Shown one piece after another: positions 31,474-39,194 of a DNA stretch of 39,194 nt (position 1 is the stretch's first letter; each line of letters starts with the position of its first letter). The stretch lies in assembly GCF_015645445.1 (NCBI RefSeq), contig NZ_JADOGI010000092.1, positions 1 to 39,194 on the forward strand. Direction: 5' to 3'. A model generated the notes under the pieces. The model was not told the DNA's origin and searched no databases. It saw nothing but the letters and a program-made list of their open reading frames with translations. Origin of the DNA: Nonomuraea cypriaca (lineage in GTDB: Bacteria > Actinomycetota > Actinomycetes > Streptosporangiales > Streptosporangiaceae). The translations under genes were made by a program, and so were the position numbers.

Positions 31474-33021
31474 TTACTTTGTAGATTCGTTGGTGAGCCG
31501 GCCGCGGTCCACCTTGCCGGTCGGGTTGCGGGGCACCGAGGTCACGAACTCGACGTCGCGCGGCACCTTGAACCCGGCCAGCTCCGCCTTGACCGCCCGC
31601 TTCAGCTCCTCCGCCGACAGCGCGGCGTCCTCCTCCTGCACGACGTAGGCGGCCAGACGCTGGCCGTACTCCTCGTCCGGCACGCCGAGCACGGCCACGT
31701 CGGCGACGCCAGGGTGGCGGGCCAGGAAGTTCTCGACCTCCTGCGGGAAGACGTTCTCGCCACCGGAGACGATCATGTCATCGTCGCGGCCGTCGATGAA
31801 CAGCAGGCCCCGCGCGTCCCGGTGACCGAGGTCGCCGGTGCTCAGCAGCCCGTTCGCCCCGCCGCCGAAGGTCAGGCCGCCGCCGACCAGCACCCGGCCC
31901 ACCTCGCCGGTCGGCTGCTCCCCGCCGCCGGGGCCCGCGATGCGCACCGTGGCGCCGCGCGGCGGGCGGCCGACGGTGTCTGGGGCGGCGCGCAGCTCTT
32001 CGGGCGTCGCCAGTGCGGCCCAGCCGGCCTCGGTGGAGCCGTAGAGGTTGTAGAGAACGTCGCCGTACGCGTCCATGAAACCGGTGGCCAGGTCCGGCCG
32101 CAGCGCCGCGCCGCCGCAGACGACGACGCGCAGGTCCGGCAGCAGCCGGGCCGGCTGCTCCAGCAGCCGCGACAGCATGATCGGCACGGCCACCAGCGCC
32201 CCCACCCGGTGGGCGGCGAGCGCGTCGAGCACGGCGTCGGGGTCGAAGCGGCGCATCAGCACGACCGGGCAGCCGAGCAGCAGCGCCGCGCCGTACCAGA
32301 GCAGGCCGAGACCGTGGAACAGCGGCGGGGCGATGAGCATCGGCTCGCCGCTGCGCAGTGGGACGGTGGACAGCATCGAGATGAACGGCTCGGCCAGCCC
32401 CGCCACCGACAGCCGCCGCGGCGCCCCCTTGGGCGCGCCCGTCGTGCCCGAGGTCAGCAGCACCAGCCGGCCCGGCCGCCGCGGCGGGTCCGGCGGAACG
32501 CCTCCGGCGCGTACCAGCTCGTCGAGGTCGCCGGCGCGCGGGCCGGCGAAGTCGACCGGCGGCAGGTCCGGCGCCGCGATCAGCGTGTCCACCTCCTCGC
32601 GCTCCAGCAGGTCCCGCAGCCGCGGCCCGGCCAGCCCGGTGTTGAGCGGCAGCAGGTCGGCGCCCAGCCGGGACACCGCCGTGATCGCCTCGACGAAGCC
32701 GCGGTCGTTGGGCCACATGACCGCGACCGTCCGGCCCGGCCCCACGCCGAAGCGGCGGCTCAGGCCGGCGGCGAGCGCGGCCGCCCGCGCGTCGAGCTCG
32801 GCGAAGGTCAGCGACCCCTTCTCATCCACCACGGCCGCCCGGTCCGGCCAGCGCACCGCGCCGATGGCCACCCCGGCAGCGGGTGTGAGGTGAAAGTGCC
32901 GGTACGCCTCCACCACCCGCGCCAGCGCGGCCGGCGGCACCGGCCGCAGCAGCCCGTTACGGGTGAGCGCGGCGACGGCCTCCACCCCGAACCCGCCCCA
33001 CTCGACCAACCTTCCGATCAT
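31474..33021 (-). CDS. Acyl-CoA synthetase (AMP-dependent ligase, FadD-like)
   Basis: This 515-residue ANL-superfamily enzyme has all key motifs: phosphate loop LLTSGTTGAPKGAPR, YGSTEAGWAAL (A5), LLSTGDLGHRDARG (A7), the hinge GRDDDMIVSGGENVFPQEVE (A8) and the catalytic Lys in PRNPTGKVDR. It activates a carboxylic acid as acyl-AMP and transfers it to CoA; the acid is unknown. It is the last gene of the second minus-strand operon, separated from the flavoprotein by a tandem repeat, so link to the transporter function is uncertain. Confidence 0.92.
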   Translation of the reverse strand: MIGRLVEWGGFGVEAVAALTRNGLLRPVPPAALARVVEAYRHFHLTPAAGVAIGAVRWPDRAAVVDEKGSLTFAELDARAAALAAGLSRRFGVGPGRTVAVMWPNDRGFVEAITAVSRLGADLLPLNTGLAGPRLRDLLEREEVDTLIAAPDLPPVDFAGPRAGDLDELVRAGGVPPDPPRRPGRLVLLTSGTTGAPKGAPRRLSVAGLAEPFISMLSTVPLRSGEPMLIAPPLFHGLGLLWYGAALLLGCPVVLMRRFDPDAVLDALAAHRVGALVAVPIMLSRLLEQPARLLPDLRVVVCGGAALRPDLATGFMDAYGDVLYNLYGSTEAGWAALATPEELRAAPDTVGRPPRGATVRIAGPGGGEQPTGEVGRVLVGGGLTFGGGANGLLSTGDLGHRDARGLLFIDGRDDDMIVSGGENVFPQEVENFLARHPGVADVAVLGVPDEEYGQRLAAYVVQEEDAALSAEELKRAVKAELAGFKVPRDVEFVTSVPRNPTGKVDRGRLTNESTK

Positions 33022-33088
33022 GCGCGCACCAGGCCTTTCTCACAGACGAGGTACGCGTACCCGCCTGCGCGGTCCTGGAACCTCGCGC

Positions 33089-33178
33089 GTCACTTCTCAC
33101 GGAGGACGAGCGTGTCCCCGCCGGTCTCGCCCGTCACTTCTCACACGGAGGACGAGCATGTCCCCGCCGGTCTCGCCC
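33089..33178. repeat. Tandem duplication of a ~45-bp unit
   Basis: Copy 1 is 33089-33132 (44 bp) and copy 2 is 33133-33178 (46 bp). They begin GTCACTTCTCAC and end CCGGTCTCGCCC, and differ by a 2-bp indel and one substitution. A third partial start (GTCACT) follows at 33179. The unit includes GGAGGACGAGC(A/G)TG on the plus strand. It lies just downstream of the flavoprotein stop codon. Confidence 0.9.
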
Positions 33179-33179
33179 G

Positions 33180-34322
33180 TCACTGCTGGCCGGGACGGCG
33201 GGCGGGCACCGGCGCGGGACCCGCCGTCCCGTCGGCGAAGCGCGCGGGCCGGAACGGCGTCAGCAACGGCGACTCCTCCCCGAACACCTCCCCCGCCACC
33301 TCGCCCATCAGCAGCGGCGCCAGCGTCACCCCGCTGTGCGTGGCCACGGTGTACACCCGCCGGTCCGCGCCGGTGAACCCGGCCACGGTCAGCCCGTCGC
33401 CGGGCATGGCGCGCTGCCCCACGACCGCCCGCTCGACGGCGGCGCCCTCGGTGGCGCGCAGCACCCCGGGCAGCAGGCCCATGATCTCGTCGAGCACGTC
33501 GCCGGGCACCGGGAGCGCCGGGTCGGCCCGCCCGTCCAGCGGCAGGGACTGCAGCAGCAGCCGCCCGCCCCCGTCGGGACGCAGGTTGAGCCCGGCGGTG
33601 GTGAGCACCCGCGACAGCCGCGCCGGCACCGGCGTGGTAGTGACCAGGAAGCCGTTGGTGACCTTCCCGGACACGGCCGGGTCGAGCATCGGGATCGCCA
33701 CGCCCGCCAAGCCCCCGACCCGCTCGGTCCACCGCCCTGCGCAGGTGACGACCACGTCCGCGGCGAACGTACGGCCGTCGGCCACGGTCACCTTCGCGCC
33801 CGACGCCGAGGTGTCGATCGCGGCGACCTCGGCCCCGCACTCCACCGCCGCCCCGCCGTCGCGGGCCTCGCCCAGCAGCCGTCCGAGCAGGCGCAGCGGC
33901 TGGACGTACGCCTCGACGGGGAAGAACACGTACTCGGTGCCGGGCGGCGGCGGGAACAGGTCCGGCTCCAGTGCCAGGGCCCGCCCGGCGGTCACCCGCT
34001 CGACCGGGTAGCCCATGCCGACCAGCCGCCGTACGCGGGCGTCGAGCAGCTCCTTGTGCTCGTCGGTGACCGCGCATTCGAGGTTTCCCGTGGGGAAGAA
34101 CCAGTCGCCGGGCAACTGGTGGTGCGCCCAGACCGCGGCCTGGTTGAGGTCGAAGTACTCCTTGGGGGTCTTGTTGTTGGCGTTGACCCACGCGACCGAG
34201 GTGGAGCTCGTACCGGCTCCTGGGGTACGCGCCTCCAGAACGGTGACCCGGGCCCCGCGCCGGACCAGTCCGGCCGCGACCGCGGACCCCACCACCCCAG
34301 CGCCGATGACGACGACTCGCAC
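33180..34322 (-). CDS. FAD-dependent oxidoreductase (DAO family)
   Basis: This 380-residue flavoprotein begins with a Rossmann motif VVVIGAGVVGSAVAAGLVRR and the ribose-binding Glu in VTVLEA, and ends with GADRRVYTVATHSGVTLAPL, typical of the D-amino-acid/glycine/sarcosine oxidase family. GTG at 34322 is chosen for its AGGAG site 5 nt upstream; a longer upstream extension is a shadow of the permease gene. Co-encoded with a PotABCD-like importer, it may oxidise an imported amine or N-substituted amino acid. This role is inferred. Confidence 0.9.
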   Translation of the reverse strand: MRVVVIGAGVVGSAVAAGLVRRGARVTVLEARTPGAGTSSTSVAWVNANNKTPKEYFDLNQAAVWAHHQLPGDWFFPTGNLECAVTDEHKELLDARVRRLVGMGYPVERVTAGRALALEPDLFPPPPGTEYVFFPVEAYVQPLRLLGRLLGEARDGGAAVECGAEVAAIDTSASGAKVTVADGRTFAADVVVTCAGRWTERVGGLAGVAIPMLDPAVSGKVTNGFLVTTTPVPARLSRVLTTAGLNLRPDGGGRLLLQSLPLDGRADPALPVPGDVLDEIMGLLPGVLRATEGAAVERAVVGQRAMPGDGLTVAGFTGADRRVYTVATHSGVTLAPLLMGEVAGEVFGEESPLLTPFRPARFADGTAGPAPVPARRPGQQ

Positions 34323-34336
34323 ACTCGCTCCTCTCT

Positions 34337-35143
34337 TCACTGCTTGTCGGTGTCGGCGCCGAACAGCCTGGCCACGCCGACGAAACGTTCGATGACGACG
34401 ACCGCGACGCCGGCGAACAGCACCATCAGGGTGCCGATCGCGGTGACCGTGGGGTCGTAGTCGTACTGCATGTAGTTGAAGATGCGTACGGGCAGCGTCT
34501 GCAGGTCGGTCGTGACCACGAACAGCGCCACCGTCAGATCGTCGAAAGAGGTGATGAAGGCGAAGAACGCGCCCCCCACCAGCGCCCCCCGCACAGCGGG
34601 CAGCGTCACGTGCCAGAACACCAGGAACGGCGAGGCGCCCAGCCCGGCCGCCGCCTTCTCCGCCGACCGGTCGAGACCGGCCAGCCCGGCGAGCACGAGC
34701 CGGACCGCGTACGGCACGGTCAGCACGAGGTGGGCCAGCAGCAACGTGAACGGGCTCGACGCCAGCCCCATCTGCGCGAACCACTGCAGCAGCCCGATGC
34801 CCAGCACGATCGTGGGCACCGCGAACGCGCTGGACAGCACGGCCTCAAGCGCGGCCCAGCCGGGGAAACGGTAGCGGTGGATGGCCAGCCCGCCGGCCAG
34901 CCCCACCACCGCGGAGACGGCCGCCGCCGCCACCGCCACACCGACGCTGAGCACGAACGACGACAGGAACTCCGGCTTCTGGAACACCTCCGCGTACCAG
35001 CGCAGCGTGATCCCCTGCGGCGGGAACGTCACGTACGACGTCGTGGTGAGCGAGGACGCCACCGTGACCGCGACCGGCGCGATCAGGAACACCCCGACGA
35101 GCACCGCGAACGCGGTCCCGAGCACACGCGTCATCCGGGTCAT
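34337..35143 (-). CDS. ABC transporter permease (PotC-like)
   Basis: This 268-residue permease of the polyamine/opine (PotC) type has six helices, the first being VLGTAFAVLVGVFLIAPVAV, and the EAA-type loop SAEKAAAGLGASPFLVFWHV at about residue 170. The motif ITSFDDLTVALFV is common in PotC proteins. The ATG overlaps the PotB-like stop codon by 4 nt (ATGA). Confidence 0.93.
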   Translation of the reverse strand: MTRMTRVLGTAFAVLVGVFLIAPVAVTVASSLTTTSYVTFPPQGITLRWYAEVFQKPEFLSSFVLSVGVAVAAAAVSAVVGLAGGLAIHRYRFPGWAALEAVLSSAFAVPTIVLGIGLLQWFAQMGLASSPFTLLLAHLVLTVPYAVRLVLAGLAGLDRSAEKAAAGLGASPFLVFWHVTLPAVRGALVGGAFFAFITSFDDLTVALFVVTTDLQTLPVRIFNYMQYDYDPTVTAIGTLMVLFAGVAVVVIERFVGVARLFGADTDKQ

Positions 35144-36012
35144 CCGAACGCCACCTCCCCGCCGCCCCGGCGCAGCAGCCGGGCGTAGCCGAGCAGCAGC
35201 CCGGTCGTCACGACCACCAGGACGAACCCGATCGCGGCCGCGTACGGCCAGTCGAGCGTGGTGGTCGCCTGCGTGTAGACGAAGTACGGCATGAGCTTCA
35301 CCTTCGGTCCGCCGAGAATCGCCGGGGTGACGAAGCTGGACGCGGTCAGGCTGAACACGATCATGGCGCCGGCCAGCATGCCGGGCGCCGACAGCGGCAG
35401 CGTGATCCGCCAGAAGCAGGTCCAGCCAGGCGCGCCGAGCCCCTTCGCGGCCGGCACCAGCGTCGGGTCGATCCGGTCCAGGCTGCCCATCAGCGGCAGC
35501 ACCATGTACGCCAGCATCACGTGCACCATGCCGATGAGCACGGCCGTGTCGTTGTACAGCAGCTGCGGCGGGGTCACGCCGAGCCACGTGAACACGGCCG
35601 CGACCGGCCCGTTCGGCCCGAGGACGACCAGCCACCCGTACGCGCGGATGACCATGCTGATCAGCAGCGGCGACAGCAGCAGCAACGCCAGCCAGTTGCG
35701 CGCACGTGGTGAGCGGCCGCGCATGTAGAGCGCGAACGGGTAGCCGACGAGCAGGCAGCCGATCGTGGTCAGGGCGGCGACCTTGAGCGTGTTCCACAGC
35801 ACGCTCCGGTAGAACGGGTCGCCGAGGAAGCGCTCGTAGTTGCCGAGCGTGAACGCGCCCGTCTGGGTCCTGAAGCTGTTGGCCACCAGCGTGAACAGCG
35901 GCGCCACGAACAGCAGCGCGAAGATCGCGATGGCCGGCAGCGCCAGGAGCAGCCCCGTACGCCAGCGGCGGCGGTTCAGCGGGCCGCGAGCGACGCGTCC
36001 GACGGCCGCCAT
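35140..36012 (-). CDS. ABC transporter permease (PotB-like)
   Basis: The 290-residue PotB-type permease has helices at LLLALPAIAIFALLFVAPLF, LLLLSPLLISMVIRAYGWLV (containing the R-x-x-x-W pattern usual in PotB) and the loop LVPAAKGLGAPGWTCFWRIT. It overlaps the ATPase gene end by 37 nt; an internal start downstream is possible, but the N-terminal basic segment and first helix favour this one. Confidence 0.92.
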   Translation of the reverse strand: MAAVGRVARGPLNRRRWRTGLLLALPAIAIFALLFVAPLFTLVANSFRTQTGAFTLGNYERFLGDPFYRSVLWNTLKVAALTTIGCLLVGYPFALYMRGRSPRARNWLALLLLSPLLISMVIRAYGWLVVLGPNGPVAAVFTWLGVTPPQLLYNDTAVLIGMVHVMLAYMVLPLMGSLDRIDPTLVPAAKGLGAPGWTCFWRITLPLSAPGMLAGAMIVFSLTASSFVTPAILGGPKVKLMPYFVYTQATTTLDWPYAAAIGFVLVVVTTGLLLGYARLLRRGGGEVAFG

Positions 36013-37109
36013 GCGCAGGTCACCTCCTCCCCCTCCGCGGGCACCCGCGCGTCGAACGGCAGCGCCGCCGTCACGTCGCCCGCCGGGGTGGCGACGACGC
36101 AGCGGATGCGCGAGCCGAGGAAGCGCGTCTCCCGCACGGTTCCGCCGAGACCGCCGGGCCCACCACTGGCCGCTTCGATCCGCACCACCTCGGGCCGTAC
36201 GTAGAGCCGCACGTCCGTACCCTCGGCCGGCGGGTCGCCCGCCGGGGTGGCGGCCACGGTGGCGCCCGCCACCCGGCAGGCGTAGCCGTCCGCGGCGGGT
36301 CCCGCGGCCGTGCCGTCGAGGGTGTTCACCTCGCCGATGAACTGGGCCACGAAGTCCGTGGCCGGGCGCAGGTAGATCTCCCGTGGCCGGTCGAGCTGGT
36401 GGATGACGCCGTCGGCCATGACCGCGATCCGGTCGGAGACGGCCAGCGCCTCCTCCTGGTCGTGGGTGACGAGGATGGTGGTGGTGCCGATGCGCCGCTG
36501 CAGGGCGACGACCTCCTCGCGCAGCCGTACCCGCAGCTGGGCGTCGAGGTTGGAGAACGGCTCGTCGAGCAGCAGCAGGTCGGGCTGGATGACCAGGGCC
36601 CTGGCCAGCGCGGCGCGCTGCTGCTGGCCGCCCGACAGCTGGCGCGGGTGCCGGCCCGCCATGCCCGCCAGGCCCACCATCTCCAGCACCTCGTCCACCT
36701 GCCTCCTGCGCTCCGCCGCCGCGACCTTGCGCATGCGCAGACCGAACGCGACGTTCTCGGCGACCGTCATGTGCGGGAACAGCGCGTACGACTGGAAGAC
36801 CATGCCCATCGAGCGGCGGTGCGGCGGGACGCCGGTGACGTCCCTGCCATCCACCTCGATCAGGCCGCCGTCGGCGGTGAGGTGACCCGCGACCATGTTG
36901 AGCGTGGTCGTCTTACCGCAGCCCGAGGGGCCGAGCAGGGTGAGGAACTCCCCCGGCTCGGTCTCCAGGTCCACGGCGGAGACGACCTCCTTGCCGCCCA
37001 GCACCTTGCGCACGCCGTCCAGGCGCAGCCGCCCACGCCGCGCGGGTGCGTCCGTGGTGCCGCCCGTGCCCATCCGCACCCCTCCTTGCTCCGCGGTTCG
37101 GGTACTCAT
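35976..37109 (-). CDS. ABC transporter ATP-binding protein (PotA-like)
   Basis: This 377-residue ATPase has Walker A GPSGCGKTT, Q-loop FQSYALFP, signature LSGGQQQR, Walker B LLLLDEPFSNLD, H-loop VTHDQEEAL and a C-terminal TOBE domain (about 290-377), as in PotA. Two starts are credible: ATG at 37109, which overlaps the upstream stop by 1 nt (TGATG), and ATG at 37073, which has an excellent AAGGAGG at 7 nt. Both keep the ATPase domain whole. Confidence 0.95.
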   Translation of the reverse strand: MSTRTAEQGGVRMGTGGTTDAPARRGRLRLDGVRKVLGGKEVVSAVDLETEPGEFLTLLGPSGCGKTTTLNMVAGHLTADGGLIEVDGRDVTGVPPHRRSMGMVFQSYALFPHMTVAENVAFGLRMRKVAAAERRRQVDEVLEMVGLAGMAGRHPRQLSGGQQQRAALARALVIQPDLLLLDEPFSNLDAQLRVRLREEVVALQRRIGTTTILVTHDQEEALAVSDRIAVMADGVIHQLDRPREIYLRPATDFVAQFIGEVNTLDGTAAGPAADGYACRVAGATVAATPAGDPPAEGTDVRLYVRPEVVRIEAASGGPGGLGGTVRETRFLGSRIRCVVATPAGDVTAALPFDARVPAEGEEVTCAWRPSDASLAAR

Positions 37110-37929
37110 CACCGCTCGACCTCCTTCGTCCACCGGTCGGTCCACGCGGCCCGCGCGGCGTTGACCGTGGTCCAGTCCAGCGGCGTCATCCCGGCCGCCT
37201 GCTCGGGGCCGACCACCCGCCCGGCCAGCGCCGGGTCGAGCTCGGCGTCGGAGACGGTCGGCCCGTCGTAGCCCTCGGCGGCGAGCTTCTCCTGGATGCC
37301 CGGCTCCAGCAGGGCGTTGACGAACTTCTGCGCCAGGTCAGGGTGCGGCGCCTTGTTCACCACGTTCGCGGTGGCCAGCAGCGGGATGGCGCCCTCCTCC
37401 GGGTAGACGAACCTGATCGGGAAGTCCTTGTCGGCCAGCGTCTCCACGCGTGAGCCGCCCCAGACCGAGGCCACCGCCTGCCCCTGCAGGAAGTAGTTGG
37501 ACACGTCGGCCGTGGTGTCGAAGGTGAAGGCGTTGGCCGCCACCTTCCCGATCCCCTCGAAGCCGGGGTCGACGGCCTTCTCCGAGCCGCCGCCCGCGCG
37601 GGCCGCGAGCATGAGGGCGCCCACGCCGTACGTGTTGCTGATCGACGGCAGCACGACCTTGCCCTTGAGCTTCGGGTCGGCCAGGTCGGACAACCGCTTC
37701 GGGGCGGGCAGGCCGTTCTTCTCGTACCACTCGCTGTTGTAGGCCAGCCCGGTCGCGGTCAGCGCGAAGCCGACGCCGACGTCGCCGGGCAACCTGGCCA
37801 CCTTCTCCACCTTGCCTAGGCGGGTGACGACCTTCGGGTCGAGCGCGGCCAGCAGGCCCGCCGTCGCGGCCTGGGCCTGCGGGCCGTCGTCGATGAGCGC
37901 CACGTCGATCTGCGGCGCGGCCTGCTGCG
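37109..37929 (-). pseudogene. N-terminally truncated PotD-like binding protein (copy 1)
   Basis: From QQAAPQIDVALIDDG to the end WTKEVER the sequence is a close paralogue of the binding protein at 38206-39194, with long identical blocks such as ADVSNYFLQGQAVAS and NKAPHPDLAQKFVNALLEP. It lacks the signal peptide and roughly the first 100 residues. Homology stops abruptly at 37929, where an IS200/IS605-like remnant begins. A frame continues through the remnant but encodes unrelated residues and no signal peptide, so no exported product is expected. The downstream ABC genes may still be transcribed through it. Confidence 0.85.
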
Positions 37930-38209
37930 AATCGCCTGCGGAGCAGGTCAGGTGACGGGGACTCGCCGCCAGGGCGAATCCCCGGACATGCGGCCGACCA
38001 GGTGGTACAGTCGTGATGCCCGGCTGGCGATGACCACGCTGGCAGGGCCTACCGCCGGGCTGGTGGGAAGTCAGGTCTGTGGAGCTTGTGTAAGACCGAT
38101 GGTTGGCACACCAACCCTCGCCGTTGATTCGGGTCGGCAACGGGTTGTGAAGCAGAAAGCTCAATCCGCGAGGGTTGAATCCCTCTGCTTCAGCTGAGGG
38201 AGAGGTCAA
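37930..38209 (+). mobile_element. Right-end remnant of an IS200/IS605-family TnpB element
   Basis: About 280 bp inserted between two binding-protein paralogues have features of the 3' end of a TnpB-only IS200/IS605 element. A plus-strand frame (37952-38197) ending VVKQKAQSARVESLCFS resembles the variable tail of TnpB. The last ~110 bp form nested stems, and the end reads hairpin TCCCTC-N10-GAGGGA then GAGGTCAA, like the GAGGTTCAA right end of ISDra2. No left end, no catalytic TnpB residues and no TnpA gene are present. The right border coincides with the final codons of the upstream gene. The left border is a deletion that also removed the start of copy 1. Confidence 0.6.
38099..38209 (+). 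ncRNA. Omega-RNA-like scaffold relic
   Basis: Three structured elements are seen. GGTTGG-caca-CCAACC is a perfect hairpin at 38101-38116. TGAAGCAG (38148-38155) pairs with CTGCTTCA (38185-38192), enclosing a 7-bp stem TCAATCC/GGGTTGA capped by GCGA (a GNRA loop) at 38161-38178. The terminal hairpin TCCCTC/GAGGGA (38180-38201) competes or pairs with this. Layout and the GAGGTCAA end resemble TnpB omega-RNAs, in which the guide is the DNA just past the right end (here from 38210). Start point unknown; expression not shown. Confidence 0.5.
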
Positions 38210-39194
38210 GAGGTCTCGATCTCCTTGTTCCACCGCTCCGTCCACGCCGAGCGGTTCTTGTTGATCACGTTCCAGTCGAGCTTGCGCAGCTCGGCGGCGC
38301 GTTCCTGGCTGACGACCCGCCGCGCGAGCGCGGGGTCGAGCGTGACGCCCTCGACGACGGGCCCGTTGAAGTTGGACTTGGCCATCGTCACCTGCGTCGA
38401 CGGCTCCAGCAGCGCGTTGACGAACTTCTGCGCCAGGTCGGGGTGCGGCGCCTTGTTCACCACGTTGACGGTGGCGATCAGCGGCAGCGCGCCCTCCTCC
38501 GGGTAGACGAACTCGATCGGGTAGTCCTTGTCGGCCAGCACCTGCACCCGCGAGTTGCCCCAGATGCTGGCGACCGCCTGGCCCTGCAGGAAGTAGTTCG
38601 ACACGTCCGCGGTGGTGTCGAAGGTCACGGCGTTGGCCGCCACCTTCTTCACGCCCTCGAAGCCGGGGTCGATGTTCTGCTCCGAGCCGCCGCCGACCTT
38701 GGCGGCGATCACCAGGGCGCCCAGGCCGTACGTCTGGGTGATCGACGGCATGACGAGCTTGCCCTTGAGCTTCGGATCGGCCAGGTCGGCCAGCCGTCTG
38801 GGTGCGGGCAGGCCGTTCTTCTCGTAGTAGTCGGTGTTGTAGGCGATGCCGGTGGCGTTCAGCGAGAAGCCCACGCCGACGTCGCCGGGGAGGCGGGCGA
38901 GGTCGATCACCTGGGGCAGGTGGGTGACCGTCTTCGGGTCGAGCGCGGTCAGCAGGCCGGCCTCGACCGCCTGGTTCTGCACGCCGTCGTCGATGAGGGC
39001 GACGTCGATCTGCGGGGCGGCCTGCTGCGCCTTGAGCTTGGCGACGGTGTCGGTGGAGCTGCCCGCGATGTAGGTGACCTTGCAGGCGCAGGACTTCTCG
39101 AACTCGGGGATGACGGTCTGCTTGAACGCCTCCTCGTACGAGCCGCCGTACCCGGCGACGACGAGCGTGTCCGGGGAGGCGGAGGGGGTGGGCG
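38206..39194 (-). CDS. PotD-like ABC substrate-binding protein (copy 2, partial)
   Basis: This frame enters from the window end; 329 codons are visible, starting in a linker PTPSASPDTLVVAGYGGSYE, as expected after a lipoprotein signal that lies outside the window. It is a type 2 periplasmic binding protein of the PotD/polyamine-opine class: IDVALIDDGVQNQ, LPGDVGVGFSLNATGIAYNT, TADVSNYFLQGQAVASIWGN, ending RWNKEIETS. Its last two residues and stop lie at or in the IS remnant, replacing the original tail (copy 1 ends KEVER). This is the probable functional binding protein for the PotABC-like genes. Confidence 0.92.
   Translation of the reverse strand, partial: PTPSASPDTLVVAGYGGSYEEAFKQTVIPEFEKSCACKVTYIAGSSTDTVAKLKAQQAAPQIDVALIDDGVQNQAVEAGLLTALDPKTVTHLPQVIDLARLPGDVGVGFSLNATGIAYNTDYYEKNGLPAPRRLADLADPKLKGKLVMPSITQTYGLGALVIAAKVGGGSEQNIDPGFEGVKKVAANAVTFDTTADVSNYFLQGQAVASIWGNSRVQVLADKDYPIEFVYPEEGALPLIATVNVVNKAPHPDLAQKFVNALLEPSTQVTMAKSNFNGPVVEGVTLDPALARRVVSQERAAELRKLDWNVINKNRSAWTERWNKEIETS

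Noticed and set aside
31375..34011. An 878-codon plus-strand frame opposite the acyl-CoA synthetase and flavoprotein
   Set aside because: It is antisense to well-defined genes and has low-complexity composition with no domain.
37952..38197. Free-standing 81-residue protein in the IS remnant
   Set aside because: It is better explained as the overlapping tail of a lost tnpB gene; it has no ribosome-binding site and covers the RNA stems.
1..39194. CRISPR arrays, tRNA and rRNA genes
   Set aside because: No regularly spaced repeats, cloverleaf with CCA-type end, or rRNA-like stretches were seen by eye; a tRNAscan or Rfam search would settle it.

Overview
The window is very GC-rich DNA with GTG/TTG starts, many 4-nt ATGA/GTGA gene overlaps, leaderless-looking regulator promoters, a mycothiol-type (TIGR03083-like) enzyme, ECF41 and ECF42 sigma factors, and a sugar ABC importer with no ATPase gene beside it. 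Together these point to the chromosome of a filamentous actinomycete. Streptosporangiales or Streptomycetales is a guess from gene style, not a measurement.

1-9.9 kb is a carbohydrate-use locus. Five complete genes and one partial gene run on the minus strand: a lipoprotein sugar-binding protein, two permeases, a GH51 arabinofuranosidase, a GH2 beta-glycosidase and the first 40 codons of a sulfatase. A LacI-family regulator and a secreted clan-A-like glycoside hydrolase lie divergently. Three copies of a GTTTGCGCAAAC-type palindrome sit on the two intergenic regions, so the LacI protein probably controls importer, intracellular enzymes and secreted enzyme together. The substrate is probably an arabinose/galactose-containing, possibly sulfated, glycan.

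9.9-25.7 kb is a mosaic of short stand-alone modules, mostly regulator plus target: hemerythrin, GAP-family membrane protein/TetR, TetR/GNAT, DUF190, a mycothiol-type enzyme, an S66 peptidase, an ECF41 sigma factor, an APH-like kinase, MerR with a CC-motif protein and an SDR, nitronate monooxygenase, CatB/Vat acetyltransferase/TetR, and an ArsR-ArsC fusion with a VOC protein. Operator-like inverted repeats are visible for most of the regulators. Several gene fragments lie between them: an F420 oxidoreductase, a GT2 glycosyltransferase, an MDR dehydrogenase and an integrase-like protein.

25.7-31.5 kb holds a double-MerR (TioE-like) regulator opposite a DUF6194 gene, then a run of decayed genes (MFS fragment joined to a cupin fragment, frameshifted recombinase-like remnant, SDR with an internal deletion) around an intact secreted alpha/beta hydrolase. 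After these comes an ECF42 sigma factor with its DGPF/YCII partner, an upstream ECF42-type promoter and an NTF2-like protein.

31.5-39.2 kb is a second minus-strand transport operon: a PotD-like binding protein, a truncated paralogue of it, PotA, two permeases, a DAO-family flavoprotein and an acyl-CoA synthetase. The two binding-protein genes are separated by about 280 bp that looks like the 3' end of an IS200/IS605-family TnpB element. It includes a structured omega-RNA-like tail and a right-end hairpin that abuts the coding end of the upstream binding-protein gene. This RNA-guided-nuclease relic is the most unusual feature in the window.
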